Positions 8,404 through 17,264 of a stretch of 64,000 bases of DNA are shown here, in pieces. The notes below the pieces were generated by a model. It did no database searches. It was given only the letters and a program-made list of their open reading frames with translations, and had not been told where the DNA came from. Within the stretch, counting starts at the first letter, position 1; every line of letters starts with the position of its first letter. A program made the position numbers and the translations under genes. The stretch lies in the NCBI RefSeq assembly GCF_002161555.1, contig NZ_NFHZ01000003.1:1-64000 (forward strand), read 5' to 3'. The DNA comes from Barnesiella sp. An55. Its GTDB lineage: Bacteria > Bacteroidota > Bacteroidia > Bacteroidales > Barnesiellaceae.

Positions 8404-9636
8404 CTATTTGAAGAAGAAATAAGAGACCGTAATAGCCGATATGGCGCCTATCACGTCGGCCAACAGGGCATAACCTACAGCATAACGGGTCTTGCACACC
8501 CCTACGCTACCAAAATAGACAGCCAGTATGTAAAATGTGGTATCGGTCGATCCTTGTACCGTACAAGCTACCCGACCCACAAACGAATCCACCCCGTAGG
8601 ACGACATGGCATCGACCATCATTCCGCGCGAACCGCTACCACTCAACGATTTCATCAACGCCGTAGGCAGGGCCCCCACAAACTCGGTATCGATACCCAG
8701 CCAACCGAAAAATGCCGCGAATCCATCGACAATATAGTCCATGGCCCCCGATGCCCTGAATATACCGATAGCCACCAGGATGGCAACCAGGTAGGGAATA
8801 ATCATCACAGCGGTCTTGAAGCCCTCTTTGGCTCCCTCGATAAAGGCATCATACACGTTGATGCGTTTCACAAGCCCCGAGATGATAAAGGCCAGGATAA
8901 TCGTAAACAATATACTGTTGGCGGCAAAAGCCGAATAGGTCGAAATCTTCTCTTCGGGCAACGACGAAAAGTAGTAAAACACCCCGCCAACAAATGCCGT
9001 GAGGCCCAACCCCCACAGCAAAATCACCCGATCGAAAATATTGATACGCTGCTTGATACACAACGCCAGAAGCCCCACAAAGGTTGCCATAAAGGTTGCA
9101 ATGAGGATGGGCAGGAACACATCCGACGGATTGGCTGCCCCCATCTGAGCCCGATAGGTCATCACCCCAATAGGTATCAAGGTGAGTCCCGACGCGTTCA
9201 GCACCAGAAACATGAGCATCGCATCGGTTGCCGTGTCTTTTTTAGGATTCAGCTCCTGCAACTCTTTCATTGCCTTCAACCCCAACGGAGTTGCCGCATT
9301 GTCAAGACCCAGCATATTGGCCGAGACGTTCATAAACATCGAACCCAGTGCAGGATGTCCTTTGGGCACACCCGGAAACAGGCGGGTAAAGAGCGGACTG
9401 ATCAATCGCGACAAAACGGCCACCATACCACCCCGCTCACCTATTTTCATCAGGCCAAGCCAAAGGGTGAGAACACCGGTCAACCCCAGTGAAATGTCAA
9501 ACGCGTTACGAGCCGAGGAGAACGATGCGTTCATAATATCGGTCCAGATGGCCGTGTTACCATACACCACGGTCTGTACCACCGCCACCACAAAGGCGAT
9601 GACAAAAAATGCAATCCAGATGTAATTAAGAACCAT
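8404..9636 (-). CDS. Nucleoside-recognition (SpmA/SpmB-like) membrane protein
   Basis: A 410-aa polytopic inner-membrane protein with two 'Gate' nucleoside-recognition domains, roughly 45-150 and 255-370, the arrangement of SpmA and SpmB joined in one chain. Conserved stretches include GLDNAATPLGLKAMKEL in the first half and SGSGSRGMMVDAM and TVQGSTDTTFY in the second. In sporulating Firmicutes these are spore-maturation proteins; in Bacteroidota, which do not sporulate, the role is unknown and transport of a small solute is only a guess. Two tandem promoters stand upstream. Confidence 0.85.
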   Translation of the reverse strand: MVLNYIWIAFFVIAFVVAVVQTVVYGNTAIWTDIMNASFSSARNAFDISLGLTGVLTLWLGLMKIGERGGMVAVLSRLISPLFTRLFPGVPKGHPALGSMFMNVSANMLGLDNAATPLGLKAMKELQELNPKKDTATDAMLMFLVLNASGLTLIPIGVMTYRAQMGAANPSDVFLPILIATFMATFVGLLALCIKQRINIFDRVILLWGLGLTAFVGGVFYYFSSLPEEKISTYSAFAANSILFTIILAFIISGLVKRINVYDAFIEGAKEGFKTAVMIIPYLVAILVAIGIFRASGAMDYIVDGFAAFFGWLGIDTEFVGALPTALMKSLSGSGSRGMMVDAMSSYGVDSFVGRVACTVQGSTDTTFYILAVYFGSVGVCKTRYAVGYALLADVIGAISAITVSYFFFK

Positions 9637-9667
9637 AGGACCGTTTTGAAGTTTTTATTTCATGTGA

Positions 9668-9699
9668 CAAAAATAGTGAAAGGTGAGTGTAGAGACAAA
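9668..9699 (-). promoter_or_regulatory. Promoter P1 of the SpmAB-like gene
   Basis: On the minus strand this reads TTTG (9696-9699), a 20-bp spacer, then TATTTTTG (9668-9675). It is an exact Bacteroidota promoter match that gives a short leader of about 25 nt. The spacer is nearly the same as in P2 (9753-9784) and in the promoter at 46744-46775. Confidence 0.75.
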
Positions 9700-9752
9700 C
9701 GGAAAAACTTGTTTTTCAAGTTTGGCTATGCCGAACCGTATCCTATCTTCTA

Positions 9753-9784
9753 CAAAAATAGTGAATGGCGAGTGCAGAGGCAAA
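9753..9784 (-). promoter_or_regulatory. Promoter P2 of the SpmAB-like gene
   Basis: On the minus strand this reads TTTG (9781-9784), a 20-bp spacer, then TATTTTTG (9753-9760). It is a second perfect match 85 bp upstream of P1. It looks like a diverged duplication because the spacer also matches. Confidence 0.7.
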
Positions 9785-10157
9785 TAAAAATACAATTTTC
9801 AAATTCGACACAACCCAGCCTCCTTCGTTTTCTCGAAAAACAACCATTCTGGTGCAACATCCACCCCTTAAAAAAGAGAAATCCAATTCCCCAACATCAA
9901 CCACTCTATTTCACACATTTCTCCGCACAATCAAAAACAGCATTATTACTTTGTTTATCAATAATTTATTAAAAATTTAGACTCTTGAGAATCGAATATT
10001 TTCCGCCAATCGACCCGTTATGCAGAAATTTTCCAGCCAAAGACCGTAATTTTAACAATCAAAAACATTGTTATTAACAACAATTATCACAGGCAACCAT
10101 CTGACGAAAATCGGAAACCTGAAAACATTTATTACTTTTGTAAAAAATCGACAGATC

Positions 10158-10871
10158 ATGCACACCGCACAAGAGATAGAAAAATCGATACAGGCAGCAG
10201 CCAACCCCGAGAAAAAGAAAATCCTATCGAGTTTCTTCAAAACCGGGAAGGGAGAGTATGGCGAAAACGATATTTTCATCGGGGTACCCGTTCCCACTCT
10301 GCGGACTATTGCCAAGCAATACCTCGACACCCCCCTTGCCGAAATCGTCCAACTTCTGCACAGCCCCATACACGAGTTTCGCTTGGCCGCTCTGTTGTGT
10401 ATGGTCGAACTGTTCAAGCGAGGCGACGAGAACCAACGGGCTATCCTATACAACACCTATCTGGCCAATACCGCTTATATCAACAACTGGGACCTAGTCG
10501 ATCTTTCGGCGACACAAATCGTGGGCGGATACCTCGAGCATCGCGACCATGCCCCACTCTATCGCCTGGCACAAAGCCCCCTCTTGTGGGAGCAACGCAT
10601 CGCCATCGTGGCTACCTGGCAATGGATTCGCCGGGGAAAGATAGACGACACACTTGCCCTGGCCGACCTTCTGCTCAACCACGAGCACGATCTCATACGC
10701 AAAGCTACCGGCTGGATGCTGCGCGAGGTGGGGAAAAAAGACAAAGCCCGCCTGTGCCAGTTTCTCGACACTCGGTACCGACTGATGCCACGCACCATGC
10801 TACGCTATGCCATCGAGCGATTCACCCCCGAGGAGCGGAAACACTACATGCAAAAACAGGATAAAGAGTAG
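10158..10871 (+). CDS. DNA alkylation repair protein (AlkD-like)
   Basis: A 237-aa protein of the HEAT-like-repeat DNA glycosylase family (AlkC/AlkD), which excises N3- and N7-alkylpurines. Typical features are the N-terminal YFKTGKGEY-like segment (FFKTGKGEYGENDIFIGVPVP), the NNWDLVD motif and the run ATWQWIRRGK. I started at the ATG at 10158 (MHTAQEI); the open frame extends 30 codons further up but that extension looks non-coding. The gene ends 3 bp before the end of a convergent glycosyltransferase gene, with no terminator between them. Confidence 0.85.
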   Translation: MHTAQEIEKSIQAAANPEKKKILSSFFKTGKGEYGENDIFIGVPVPTLRTIAKQYLDTPLAEIVQLLHSPIHEFRLAALLCMVELFKRGDENQRAILYNTYLANTAYINNWDLVDLSATQIVGGYLEHRDHAPLYRLAQSPLLWEQRIAIVATWQWIRRGKIDDTLALADLLLNHEHDLIRKATGWMLREVGKKDKARLCQFLDTRYRLMPRTMLRYAIERFTPEERKHYMQKQDKE

Positions 10872-10874
10872 AGA

Positions 10875-11759
10875 TTACAACAACCCCTCGCGACGCCATT
10901 GCCGCTTGTACTTGTAGAGTCGTTGCAACAGTTTGAGCGAACTGATGTGCCAATAGTAGCGCTTGAAGTGTTCGTGACAGCAGAACTCGATAAAGTCCCA
11001 ACTGCCCACACGCTTCTTCATCAACATCCTGATAAAGAGAAACGACATCCTTATCTCCCTGAAATAGGCCACCACCGGATTGGGTTTCTTCAGATAAAAA
11101 GGCAGGCGATCGGCCCATTTCTTGTGAAACTTCACCGTGTCGTCAAACCAGGCCTTGTTGTAAGAGCCCTCGGAGAAGTGCTCCAGCAGCACATCATTTA
11201 TCACATAGTTGACATACTTCTGTCCTACGGCCATCGAGATATCGAGGTCATACAGATGGAAGCCCTGGAAAGTCTTCTCGTCGAACCGAATCTCGGCCCA
11301 CACCTCCCGACGCATAAACAGGCACATACCATCGAGCACGATTACCGGCGAAGCCGATACCTTGTCGGGGTTGGCAATAAAATATTTTATGGAGCCATCT
11401 CTAAAGCGCTGCACATAGTTGTAGCGCGTGTATTGTTTCATCGAGCCCCATCCCGAATAGGTAGCCAACTTGGCCGTCGAACCGGCAAAACCCACAACTC
11501 CCGTAGTAGGTTTCTGCAACAGCGACACAACGCGCTCACCCCAGTTGGAAGTTCTGAAACAGATATCCTCATGGGCAAAACAGAGGTATTCGCCCTTGGC
11601 CTTCTCGGCACAAAGATTATACACATGAGTAATGCTGTAGCCTGTCTCCCGATTGTCATAAAAGATAAACTCGCAGGGGAGACCTATTGTCTCGAGCACA
11701 TTGGCTCGAAACGCTTCAACTTTGGCAGGATTGATGGAACAAACTATGATGGAAATCAT
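10875..11759 (-). CDS. Family 2-like glycosyltransferase (StrF-type)
   Basis: A 294-aa glycosyltransferase with a GT-A fold. It starts MISIIVCSINPAK and has FIFYDNRETGY and the acidic motif HEDICF (about 72-77), which takes the place of a DXD-like metal site. It most resembles the StrF-type 'glycosyltransferase-like family' (GT2_5). The C-terminus is basic and aromatic-rich, suggesting peripheral membrane contact. The sugar and acceptor are unknown. It lies divergent to a GT4 gene across a 315-bp spacer, and together they begin a small glycan gene group. Confidence 0.8.
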   Translation of the reverse strand: MISIIVCSINPAKVEAFRANVLETIGLPCEFIFYDNRETGYSITHVYNLCAEKAKGEYLCFAHEDICFRTSNWGERVVSLLQKPTTGVVGFAGSTAKLATYSGWGSMKQYTRYNYVQRFRDGSIKYFIANPDKVSASPVIVLDGMCLFMRREVWAEIRFDEKTFQGFHLYDLDISMAVGQKYVNYVINDVLLEHFSEGSYNKAWFDDTVKFHKKWADRLPFYLKKPNPVVAYFREIRMSFLFIRMLMKKRVGSWDFIEFCCHEHFKRYYWHISSLKLLQRLYKYKRQWRREGLL

Positions 11760-12074
11760 AAAAAAGCCTTAGCAATCTGGGTTCTGGGGACAAAGGTAAT
11801 ATATATCGGTCGATACCCATTAAAAAGGGAGTGGAAAAATACCTCCCAACAGTACAATTTTTGTTCATTTTGCTCATTCACCTTCACGAAACACAGGCAT
11901 TTAAAGATTTATCGCTATCTTTGTGACCAGAAACAGCACAGTAATAACTCAACAGAAAAACTATCGGGATGTGGGGTTGTCAGCAGCCTCGCACGTCGAT
12001 AATCGACGACAATACAACAAGACAAGCCATATCCCCGTGACATAACTTTAACCTTGATAAAAACGACAACCCCG
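11760..12074. other. Divergent intergenic region between two glycosyltransferase genes
   Basis: This 315-bp spacer contains a TATCTTTG at 11916-11923 that could serve as the -7 element for the rightward GT4 gene, and TACCTTTG (11791-11798, minus strand) for the leftward gene. Neither has a matching TTTG at the right distance. Nothing else is recognisable. Confidence 0.45.
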
Positions 12075-13208
12075 ATGAAGATCCTCCTCTTTTCACATGG
12101 AAAACAAACCACCGGTGACGCAGAACAATATCTGCTGGATTTAATCAAGGGAATCAAACAGGCCCGCGGCGATTCGTGGGAGATTTACGTTGTCTTTCCC
12201 GGACGGGGAGAGTTGTGGGAGACAGCACAGCCCTACCTGGCCGGATATACCTTCATACGCCAACCCTGGTGGCTGGTGCGCCCCTCTAAAAACGGATGGC
12301 ACAAGCGTCTGCTCTTCAATCTGCGCAAGCACATAGCCATATACAAGACCCGCCGGTACATACGCCGGGTAAAACCACAGATAACCTTTACCAATACGCT
12401 GGCTACTCCTATCGGGGCTCTTGCTTCACAAGCCGAAAAGGTACCCCACGACTGGCTGGTCCACGAGATACCCGAACTGGCTCGCAACCTCGTCTATCTC
12501 TTTGGAAAGGCTCATAGCCTCACCCGGGTAAATGCACTTTCGCAAAAGATCATCGTCACATCCGACTTTGTTGCCAACTACTACGCCAAGCGATACCTGT
12601 CGCCCGAAAAGATTGCCGTCATATACCAGCCTATCGAGGCTGTTCCTCCTCGTCTTCCCCGAGCCGACCAGCCATTCACACTGGGCATGCTGGGGAATTT
12701 CGAGCCCAACAAAGGACAACATATTGCCATCGAAGCCTTGCGCAAAGTGGTCGAGGAGTATCCCGAAACCCACCTGTTACTCATCGGCGACAATGAAAGC
12801 CGATATGCCCAGGAACTCAAAGAGAAAATCAACAATTATAAACTCGACCACAATGTATCGATTGTCGAGCACACCATCCACCCCAACGATTATCTGATTC
12901 AGGCCGACGCGGCCATAGTGTGTTCACGATTTGAGTGCAGTAGCCGCACCATCATCGAGGAGCTCAAGTGCGGGCTCCCGGTCATTGCCCCCGATAAACC
13001 TTTCGGGAAAGAGGTCATTCGAGAAGGGTACAACGGTTACCTCTACTCTCGCGACGATGTAAATGACTTGACCTGGAAAATTATCGAGTTGCAACAGGCC
13101 AATCTCGACGAACTAAGGAAAAACGCATTGAAATCGGTCGAGCACCTGTTCCCCGGACAGGCTTTTGCCGAGGAGTTCATCTCGATAACCAATCCGCCCC
13201 AATCATGA
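12075..13208 (+). CDS. Glycosyltransferase family 4 (GT-B)
   Basis: A 377-aa glycosyltransferase with a GT-B fold. The N-terminal half starts MKILLFSHGKQTTGDAEQYL. The C-terminal donor-binding half has LGMLGNFEPNKGQHIAIEAL (about 202-221) and the family signature SRFECSSRTIIEELKCGLPVIAP with its E-x7-E glutamates. I chose the ATG at 12075; another in-frame ATG at 12054 is possible. The stop overlaps the start of the DUF5672 gene (ATGA), so the pair is translationally coupled and probably works on the same glycan. Confidence 0.88.
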   Translation: MKILLFSHGKQTTGDAEQYLLDLIKGIKQARGDSWEIYVVFPGRGELWETAQPYLAGYTFIRQPWWLVRPSKNGWHKRLLFNLRKHIAIYKTRRYIRRVKPQITFTNTLATPIGALASQAEKVPHDWLVHEIPELARNLVYLFGKAHSLTRVNALSQKIIVTSDFVANYYAKRYLSPEKIAVIYQPIEAVPPRLPRADQPFTLGMLGNFEPNKGQHIAIEALRKVVEEYPETHLLLIGDNESRYAQELKEKINNYKLDHNVSIVEHTIHPNDYLIQADAAIVCSRFECSSRTIIEELKCGLPVIAPDKPFGKEVIREGYNGYLYSRDDVNDLTWKIIELQQANLDELRKNALKSVEHLFPGQAFAEEFISITNPPQS

Positions 13209-14005
13209 ACAAGAAGCGAGTAATTGTCATTATCCCCATCTATACGACCCGGCTGACCGACTACGAGCAGGCATCGTTACGCCAATGCTTCAAAGTCCTT
13301 GCTTCGCACGAAATCTGCTTCGTGAAACCCCAGTCGCTCGACCCATCACCCTTGGCCGAAACCTATCGACCCAATCTCATTGTCGATTTCCCCGACAGCT
13401 GTTTCCTGGGCATTGCCGCCTACAACCGGCTTATGATGTCGCCCCGGTTCTACGAGACCTTCGAGTCGTGGGACTACATGCTCATCTATCAACCCGATGC
13501 CTGGGTCTTCGACGACCAACTCGACGCCTGGTGTGCCCGAGGCTACGACTACATAGGAGCCCCCTGGATACCCAAACCCAAATATGGCCGACTCTACTAC
13601 CGCATCTTCAATCGCCTGAAACGCATCTACTGCCACATCTCGGGAGCCTCGGACTACAGCCAGCTCTACTATCGGGTGGGCAACGGCGGCCTGTCGTTGC
13701 GACACATCGACACCTTTGCCCGCACGGCCCGTGATATGGAACCCCAGATAGCCCGTTACCTGAGCCATCCCGGCATCGATTTCTACAACGAAGACATCTT
13801 TTGGAGCCTCGAGGTCAACCGGCACGAAGAACGGCTGAAGATTCCCCACTGGCAAGAGGCACTCCAATTCTCGTTCGACAAGAATCCGGCCGCCTGCTAC
13901 GAACTCAACGGCCACCGGCTTCCCTTCGGGTGCCACGGATGGAGCAAAAAAAATATGTTGTCCTTTTGGGAACAACATATACAAACACTCAGACACGGCA
14001 ATTAA
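13205..14005 (+). CDS. DUF5672 family protein (putative glycosyltransferase)
   Basis: A 266-aa protein matching the DUF5672 pattern: an N-terminal VIVIIPIYTTRLTDYE strand, a DYMLIYQPDAWVF segment carrying an Asp that could act like a DXD, YIGAPW, VGNGGLSLRH, NEDIFW and the closing PFGCHGW motif. DUF5672 proteins are usually found in glycan loci and are thought to be GT-A-like glycosyltransferases; biochemical function is not established. The 4-bp overlap with the preceding GT4 gene supports a joint role. Confidence 0.82.
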   Translation: MNKKRVIVIIPIYTTRLTDYEQASLRQCFKVLASHEICFVKPQSLDPSPLAETYRPNLIVDFPDSCFLGIAAYNRLMMSPRFYETFESWDYMLIYQPDAWVFDDQLDAWCARGYDYIGAPWIPKPKYGRLYYRIFNRLKRIYCHISGASDYSQLYYRVGNGGLSLRHIDTFARTARDMEPQIARYLSHPGIDFYNEDIFWSLEVNRHEERLKIPHWQEALQFSFDKNPAACYELNGHRLPFGCHGWSKKNMLSFWEQHIQTLRHGN

Positions 14006-14035
14006 GGCTGCCGCACCCAACCTCCACTCCTCTTT

Positions 14036-15244
14036 CTACAAGAAGGGAAGGTATCGCGATATTTTTTTCCGTATGTTCGACGAGGTCTGCACGAAACGGT
14101 CTTCGCCCGAAGCGTTGTCGTCGAAACATTTCAGATACACGGTATTCATCTCGTCGGCCAGCCGTTTCGGGTCGAACCGCTCGACATAGACCTTGCCCTG
14201 TGCTATCATCTCACGGCGCAGATTCTCGTCACTCAGCACCCGCTTCATGGCAGCAACCATACCCTCCACATCGTCGGGTCCCACATATATCGAGTGAGGC
14301 CCGCCTGCCTCTTCGAGGCACGAACCCGTAGCGGCGATAACCGGTACTCCGGCCGAGAGAGCCTCGACGATGGGAATACCGAATCCCTCGAAACGCGACG
14401 GATAGACAAAGGCCGTAGCCAGATGATACAACACCGGCAGGTCTCCAAACTTCAAATTGTGGATGATATGTACCCGATCGCTCAGCCCATGAGACTCGAC
14501 ATAGTCCTTTACCTTATCGGCATACGCAGTACTCTTGCCCACGGCCACCAAATGCACATCGCCCAATTGCTCGACAGCCTTCACGGCCAGCAACAGGTTT
14601 TTACGCTCCTCGATGGTACCTACACTCAAGATAAAGTGTTCGGGCAAGCCATAAGCCGCAAGCACACGCGACTTCTCGGCATCCGATACCGGCTGGGCAA
14701 AAACGGGGTCGCACCCCTGATAAACCACATCGATTTTATCGGGCGAGATACCATAGAACTTCACGATATCGCGCTTGGTGCACTCGCTCACCGCCACTAT
14801 GCGGTCGGCCTTGCGACAGGCATATCTGAACTTGTAATTATAAATCATGCGGTCCAACCGGTGATAATACTGGGGATACCGCAAGAAAATGAGGTCGTGA
14901 ATGGTCACCACACTGCGTATGCCCGTGCGGTGAAGCCCTACGGGCAACTCATTGCTCAAGCCGTGGTACAGCTGCACACCGTCTTGCAACAGGCCGCGCT
15001 TGATGAAGAAAGTGCGCCACAGCGCCTTGCAACTTTTCATGAAAAAGGAACGGGGCAATATCGAAGCTACGTTTTTGTGCTTCAACAGCGAATCGTATAA
15101 GGCATTCTTGCATTTCTTGGGTATATACATACGGTACTTGTGTTCGTTGCCATATGTAGCCATCGTATCTACCATGAATCGGCTGTAATTGCCCAAACCG
15201 GTAAAATTGGCGTTAGCCCTTTTTGCATCGAATCCTATAATCAT
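14036..15244 (-). CDS. Glycosyltransferase family 4 (mannosyltransferase-like)
   Basis: A 402-aa GT-B glycosyltransferase of the WbpX/MtfA-like group. It starts MIIGFDAKRANANFTGLGNY, a glycine-rich acceptor loop, and has VVTIHDLIFLRYPQYY and ILSVGTIEERKN. The donor motif is PSRFEGFGIPIVEALSAGVP, with the E-x7-E pair intact. It is transcribed toward the GT4/DUF5672 pair. A mannose donor would fit manC in the same window, but that is inference. Confidence 0.88.
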   Translation of the reverse strand: MIIGFDAKRANANFTGLGNYSRFMVDTMATYGNEHKYRMYIPKKCKNALYDSLLKHKNVASILPRSFFMKSCKALWRTFFIKRGLLQDGVQLYHGLSNELPVGLHRTGIRSVVTIHDLIFLRYPQYYHRLDRMIYNYKFRYACRKADRIVAVSECTKRDIVKFYGISPDKIDVVYQGCDPVFAQPVSDAEKSRVLAAYGLPEHFILSVGTIEERKNLLLAVKAVEQLGDVHLVAVGKSTAYADKVKDYVESHGLSDRVHIIHNLKFGDLPVLYHLATAFVYPSRFEGFGIPIVEALSAGVPVIAATGSCLEEAGGPHSIYVGPDDVEGMVAAMKRVLSDENLRREMIAQGKVYVERFDPKRLADEMNTVYLKCFDDNASGEDRFVQTSSNIRKKISRYLPFL

Positions 15245-15562
15245 TCCTTAACTCTCAATTTGGTTTACATAAGAATAGATGTATTACACACCTATTTTGC
15301 TGCATGCGTTTGAAAAATTTTTCTCCTTCTCATTATTTTCCCAAAGAGGAAGAAATAAAATTCTCATTTATAAAACGTTATCAAAACGTTTTTCCCCTAT
15401 TTCAGATTCATTTTTTTCGCCCTACCCGACCCTTTTTTCTACCCGGGCGGCTATTCTACACAGAATCTGGGCGCAAAGGTACATTTTGTTGCAATTATTT
15501 CTATCTTTGTGCAAAGAAAAATGCAGAACAATCCCGTATTCCCTCCACAAAAAGAAAGAGAG
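15245..15562. other. Divergent intergenic region upstream of nadB
   Basis: A 318-bp AT-rich spacer between a leftward glycosyltransferase gene and nadB. A TATCTTTG -7 element at 15502-15509 lies about 55 bp before the chosen nadB start. No good TTTG lies 20 bp upstream. No RNA or small ORF is evident. Confidence 0.5.
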
Positions 15563-17146
15563 ATGATACGAAAATTCGACTTTTTAATCATCGGTTCCGG
15601 TATCGCCGGAATGAGTTTTGCCCTCAAAGTGGCACACAAAGGAAAAGTAGCCCTCATTTGCAAGACCGAACTGGAAGAGGCCAATACCTATTTCGCCCAA
15701 GGTGGCGTGGCCTCGGTCACCAACACCCTGGTCGATAACTTCGAAAATCATATCGAAGACACCATGATTGCCGGCGACTGGCTCAGCGACCGCGCCGCTG
15801 TCGAGAAGGTAGTGCGCGAGGCTCCCTCACAAATCAAGGAACTTATCAAATGGGGCGTCGAGTTCGACAAAAACGAAAAAGGAGAGTTCGACCTGCACCG
15901 CGAGGGTGGCCACTCCGAGTTTCGTATCCTCCACCACAAAGACAATACCGGGGCCGAGATTCAAGACAGCCTCATCAAGGCCGTCAAACAACACCCCAAC
16001 ATCACCATCTTCGAAAAACATTTTGCCATCGAAATCATCACCCAGCACCACCTGGGGGTAACCGTTACCCGGCAGACCCCCGATATTGAGTGCTACGGTG
16101 CCTATGTGCTCGACCTCAATACCGGCAAGGTAGATACATTCCTCTCCAAGGTAACCCTCATGGCTACCGGCGGCGTGGGTGCCATCTACCAGACCACCAC
16201 CAACCCGCTCGTGGCTACCGGCGACGGCATCGCCATGGTCTATCGGGCCAAGGGCACCGTCAAGGACATGGAGTTCATCCAGTTCCACCCCACAGCCCTC
16301 TACCACCCCGGCGACCGCCCCTCGTTCCTCATTACCGAGGCCATGCGCGGATACGGCGCCGTGTTGCGCACCCTCGACGGCAAAGAGTTCATGCAGAAGT
16401 ACGACCCCCGTCTGTCGCTGGCTCCCCGCGACATCGTGGCCCGCGCCATCGACAACGAGATGAAAAACCGGGGCGACGACCACGTCTATCTCGACGTCAC
16501 CCACAAAGACCCCGAAGAGACCAAGAAACACTTCCCCAACATCTATGAGAAGTGTCTGAGCCTGGGCATCGACATTACCCGCGACTACATACCCGTAGCC
16601 CCCGCAGCCCACTATCTGTGTGGCGGAATCAAGGTCGATCTCGACGCCCGCTCGTCGATCAACCGCCTCTATGCCGTGGGCGAATGTGCCTGCACGGGTC
16701 TGCATGGTGGTAACCGCCTGGCCTCAAACTCGCTTATCGAAGCCGTGGTCTATGCCGATGCCGCTGCCAAACACAGCCTCAAGGTCATCGACAACTACTC
16801 CTACCAGGAGAACGTCCCCGAGTGGAACGACGAGGGAACCCAGTCGCCCGAGGAGATGGTGCTCATCACCCAAAGCGTCAAAGAGGTAGGACAAATCATG
16901 AGTACCTACGTGGGTATCGTCCGCTCCAACCTGCGCCTCAAACGAGCCTGGGACCGCCTCGATATTCTCTACGAAGAGACCGAAAGCCTCTTCAAGCGCA
17001 GCAAAGCCTCGAAAGAGATTTGCGAGTTGCGCAACATGATCAATACCGGTTATTTGGTCATGCGCCAGGCCATGGACCGCAAGGAGAGCCGAGGGTTGCA
17101 TTACACCATCGACTATCCGCACCCCGATACCACGCCTCACAAGTAA
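15563..17146 (+). CDS. nadB: L-aspartate oxidase
   Basis: FAD enzyme converting L-aspartate to iminoaspartate, the first step of de novo NAD synthesis; NadA, encoded 21 kb away, uses the product. The 527-aa protein has the FAD motif IIGSGIAGMSFA (about 8-19) and the ITEAMRGYGAVLR segment. Its C-terminal helical domain has LRLKRAWDRL, as in the SdhA/FrdA/NadB superfamily. I chose the ATG at 15563 (MIRKFDF); an in-frame ATG at 15509 overlaps the likely promoter element and is unlikely. Confidence 0.95.
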   Translation: MIRKFDFLIIGSGIAGMSFALKVAHKGKVALICKTELEEANTYFAQGGVASVTNTLVDNFENHIEDTMIAGDWLSDRAAVEKVVREAPSQIKELIKWGVEFDKNEKGEFDLHREGGHSEFRILHHKDNTGAEIQDSLIKAVKQHPNITIFEKHFAIEIITQHHLGVTVTRQTPDIECYGAYVLDLNTGKVDTFLSKVTLMATGGVGAIYQTTTNPLVATGDGIAMVYRAKGTVKDMEFIQFHPTALYHPGDRPSFLITEAMRGYGAVLRTLDGKEFMQKYDPRLSLAPRDIVARAIDNEMKNRGDDHVYLDVTHKDPEETKKHFPNIYEKCLSLGIDITRDYIPVAPAAHYLCGGIKVDLDARSSINRLYAVGECACTGLHGGNRLASNSLIEAVVYADAAAKHSLKVIDNYSYQENVPEWNDEGTQSPEEMVLITQSVKEVGQIMSTYVGIVRSNLRLKRAWDRLDILYEETESLFKRSKASKEICELRNMINTGYLVMRQAMDRKESRGLHYTIDYPHPDTTPHK

Positions 17147-17189
17147 TCCCGCAGCGGTTCGGCCGCTGTTCGAGATAGAAAATACATAG

Positions 17190-17227
17190 ACCCCTCAAGA
17201 GCCCGATACGCCGACTTTTTGAGGGGT
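17190..17227 (+). terminator. Possible terminator after nadB
   Basis: An ACCCCTCAA/TTGAGGGGT stem (17190-17198 and 17219-17227) with a 20-base loop lies 44 bp after nadB. There is no strong T run after it, so it is a weaker candidate than the others. Confidence 0.45.
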
Positions 17228-17264
17228 TTATCAACTAAACAGGTAACAAATTCTAAAAAAACAG

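Larger units (their letters stand above)
9637..10157. other. 521-bp intergenic region with tandem promoters
   Basis: This gap lies between the divergent SpmAB-like and AlkD-like genes. The first 150 bp hold two near-identical promoters firing left. The rest is AT-rich with no open frame I trust. A possible -7 element TACTTTTG at about 10134-10141 precedes the AlkD-like gene. No RNA gene is recognisable. Confidence 0.6.

Noticed and set aside
7267-9492. 741-codon plus-strand open frame across mnmG, ybeY and the SpmAB-like gene
   Set aside because: It spans three separate real genes on the other strand and their gaps; the translation is rich in His, Arg and Gln with no family features.
11760-12074. 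Strong divergent promoters in this spacer
   Set aside because: The -7-like elements lack TTTG at the required 19-21 bp distance, so they were not listed as promoters.
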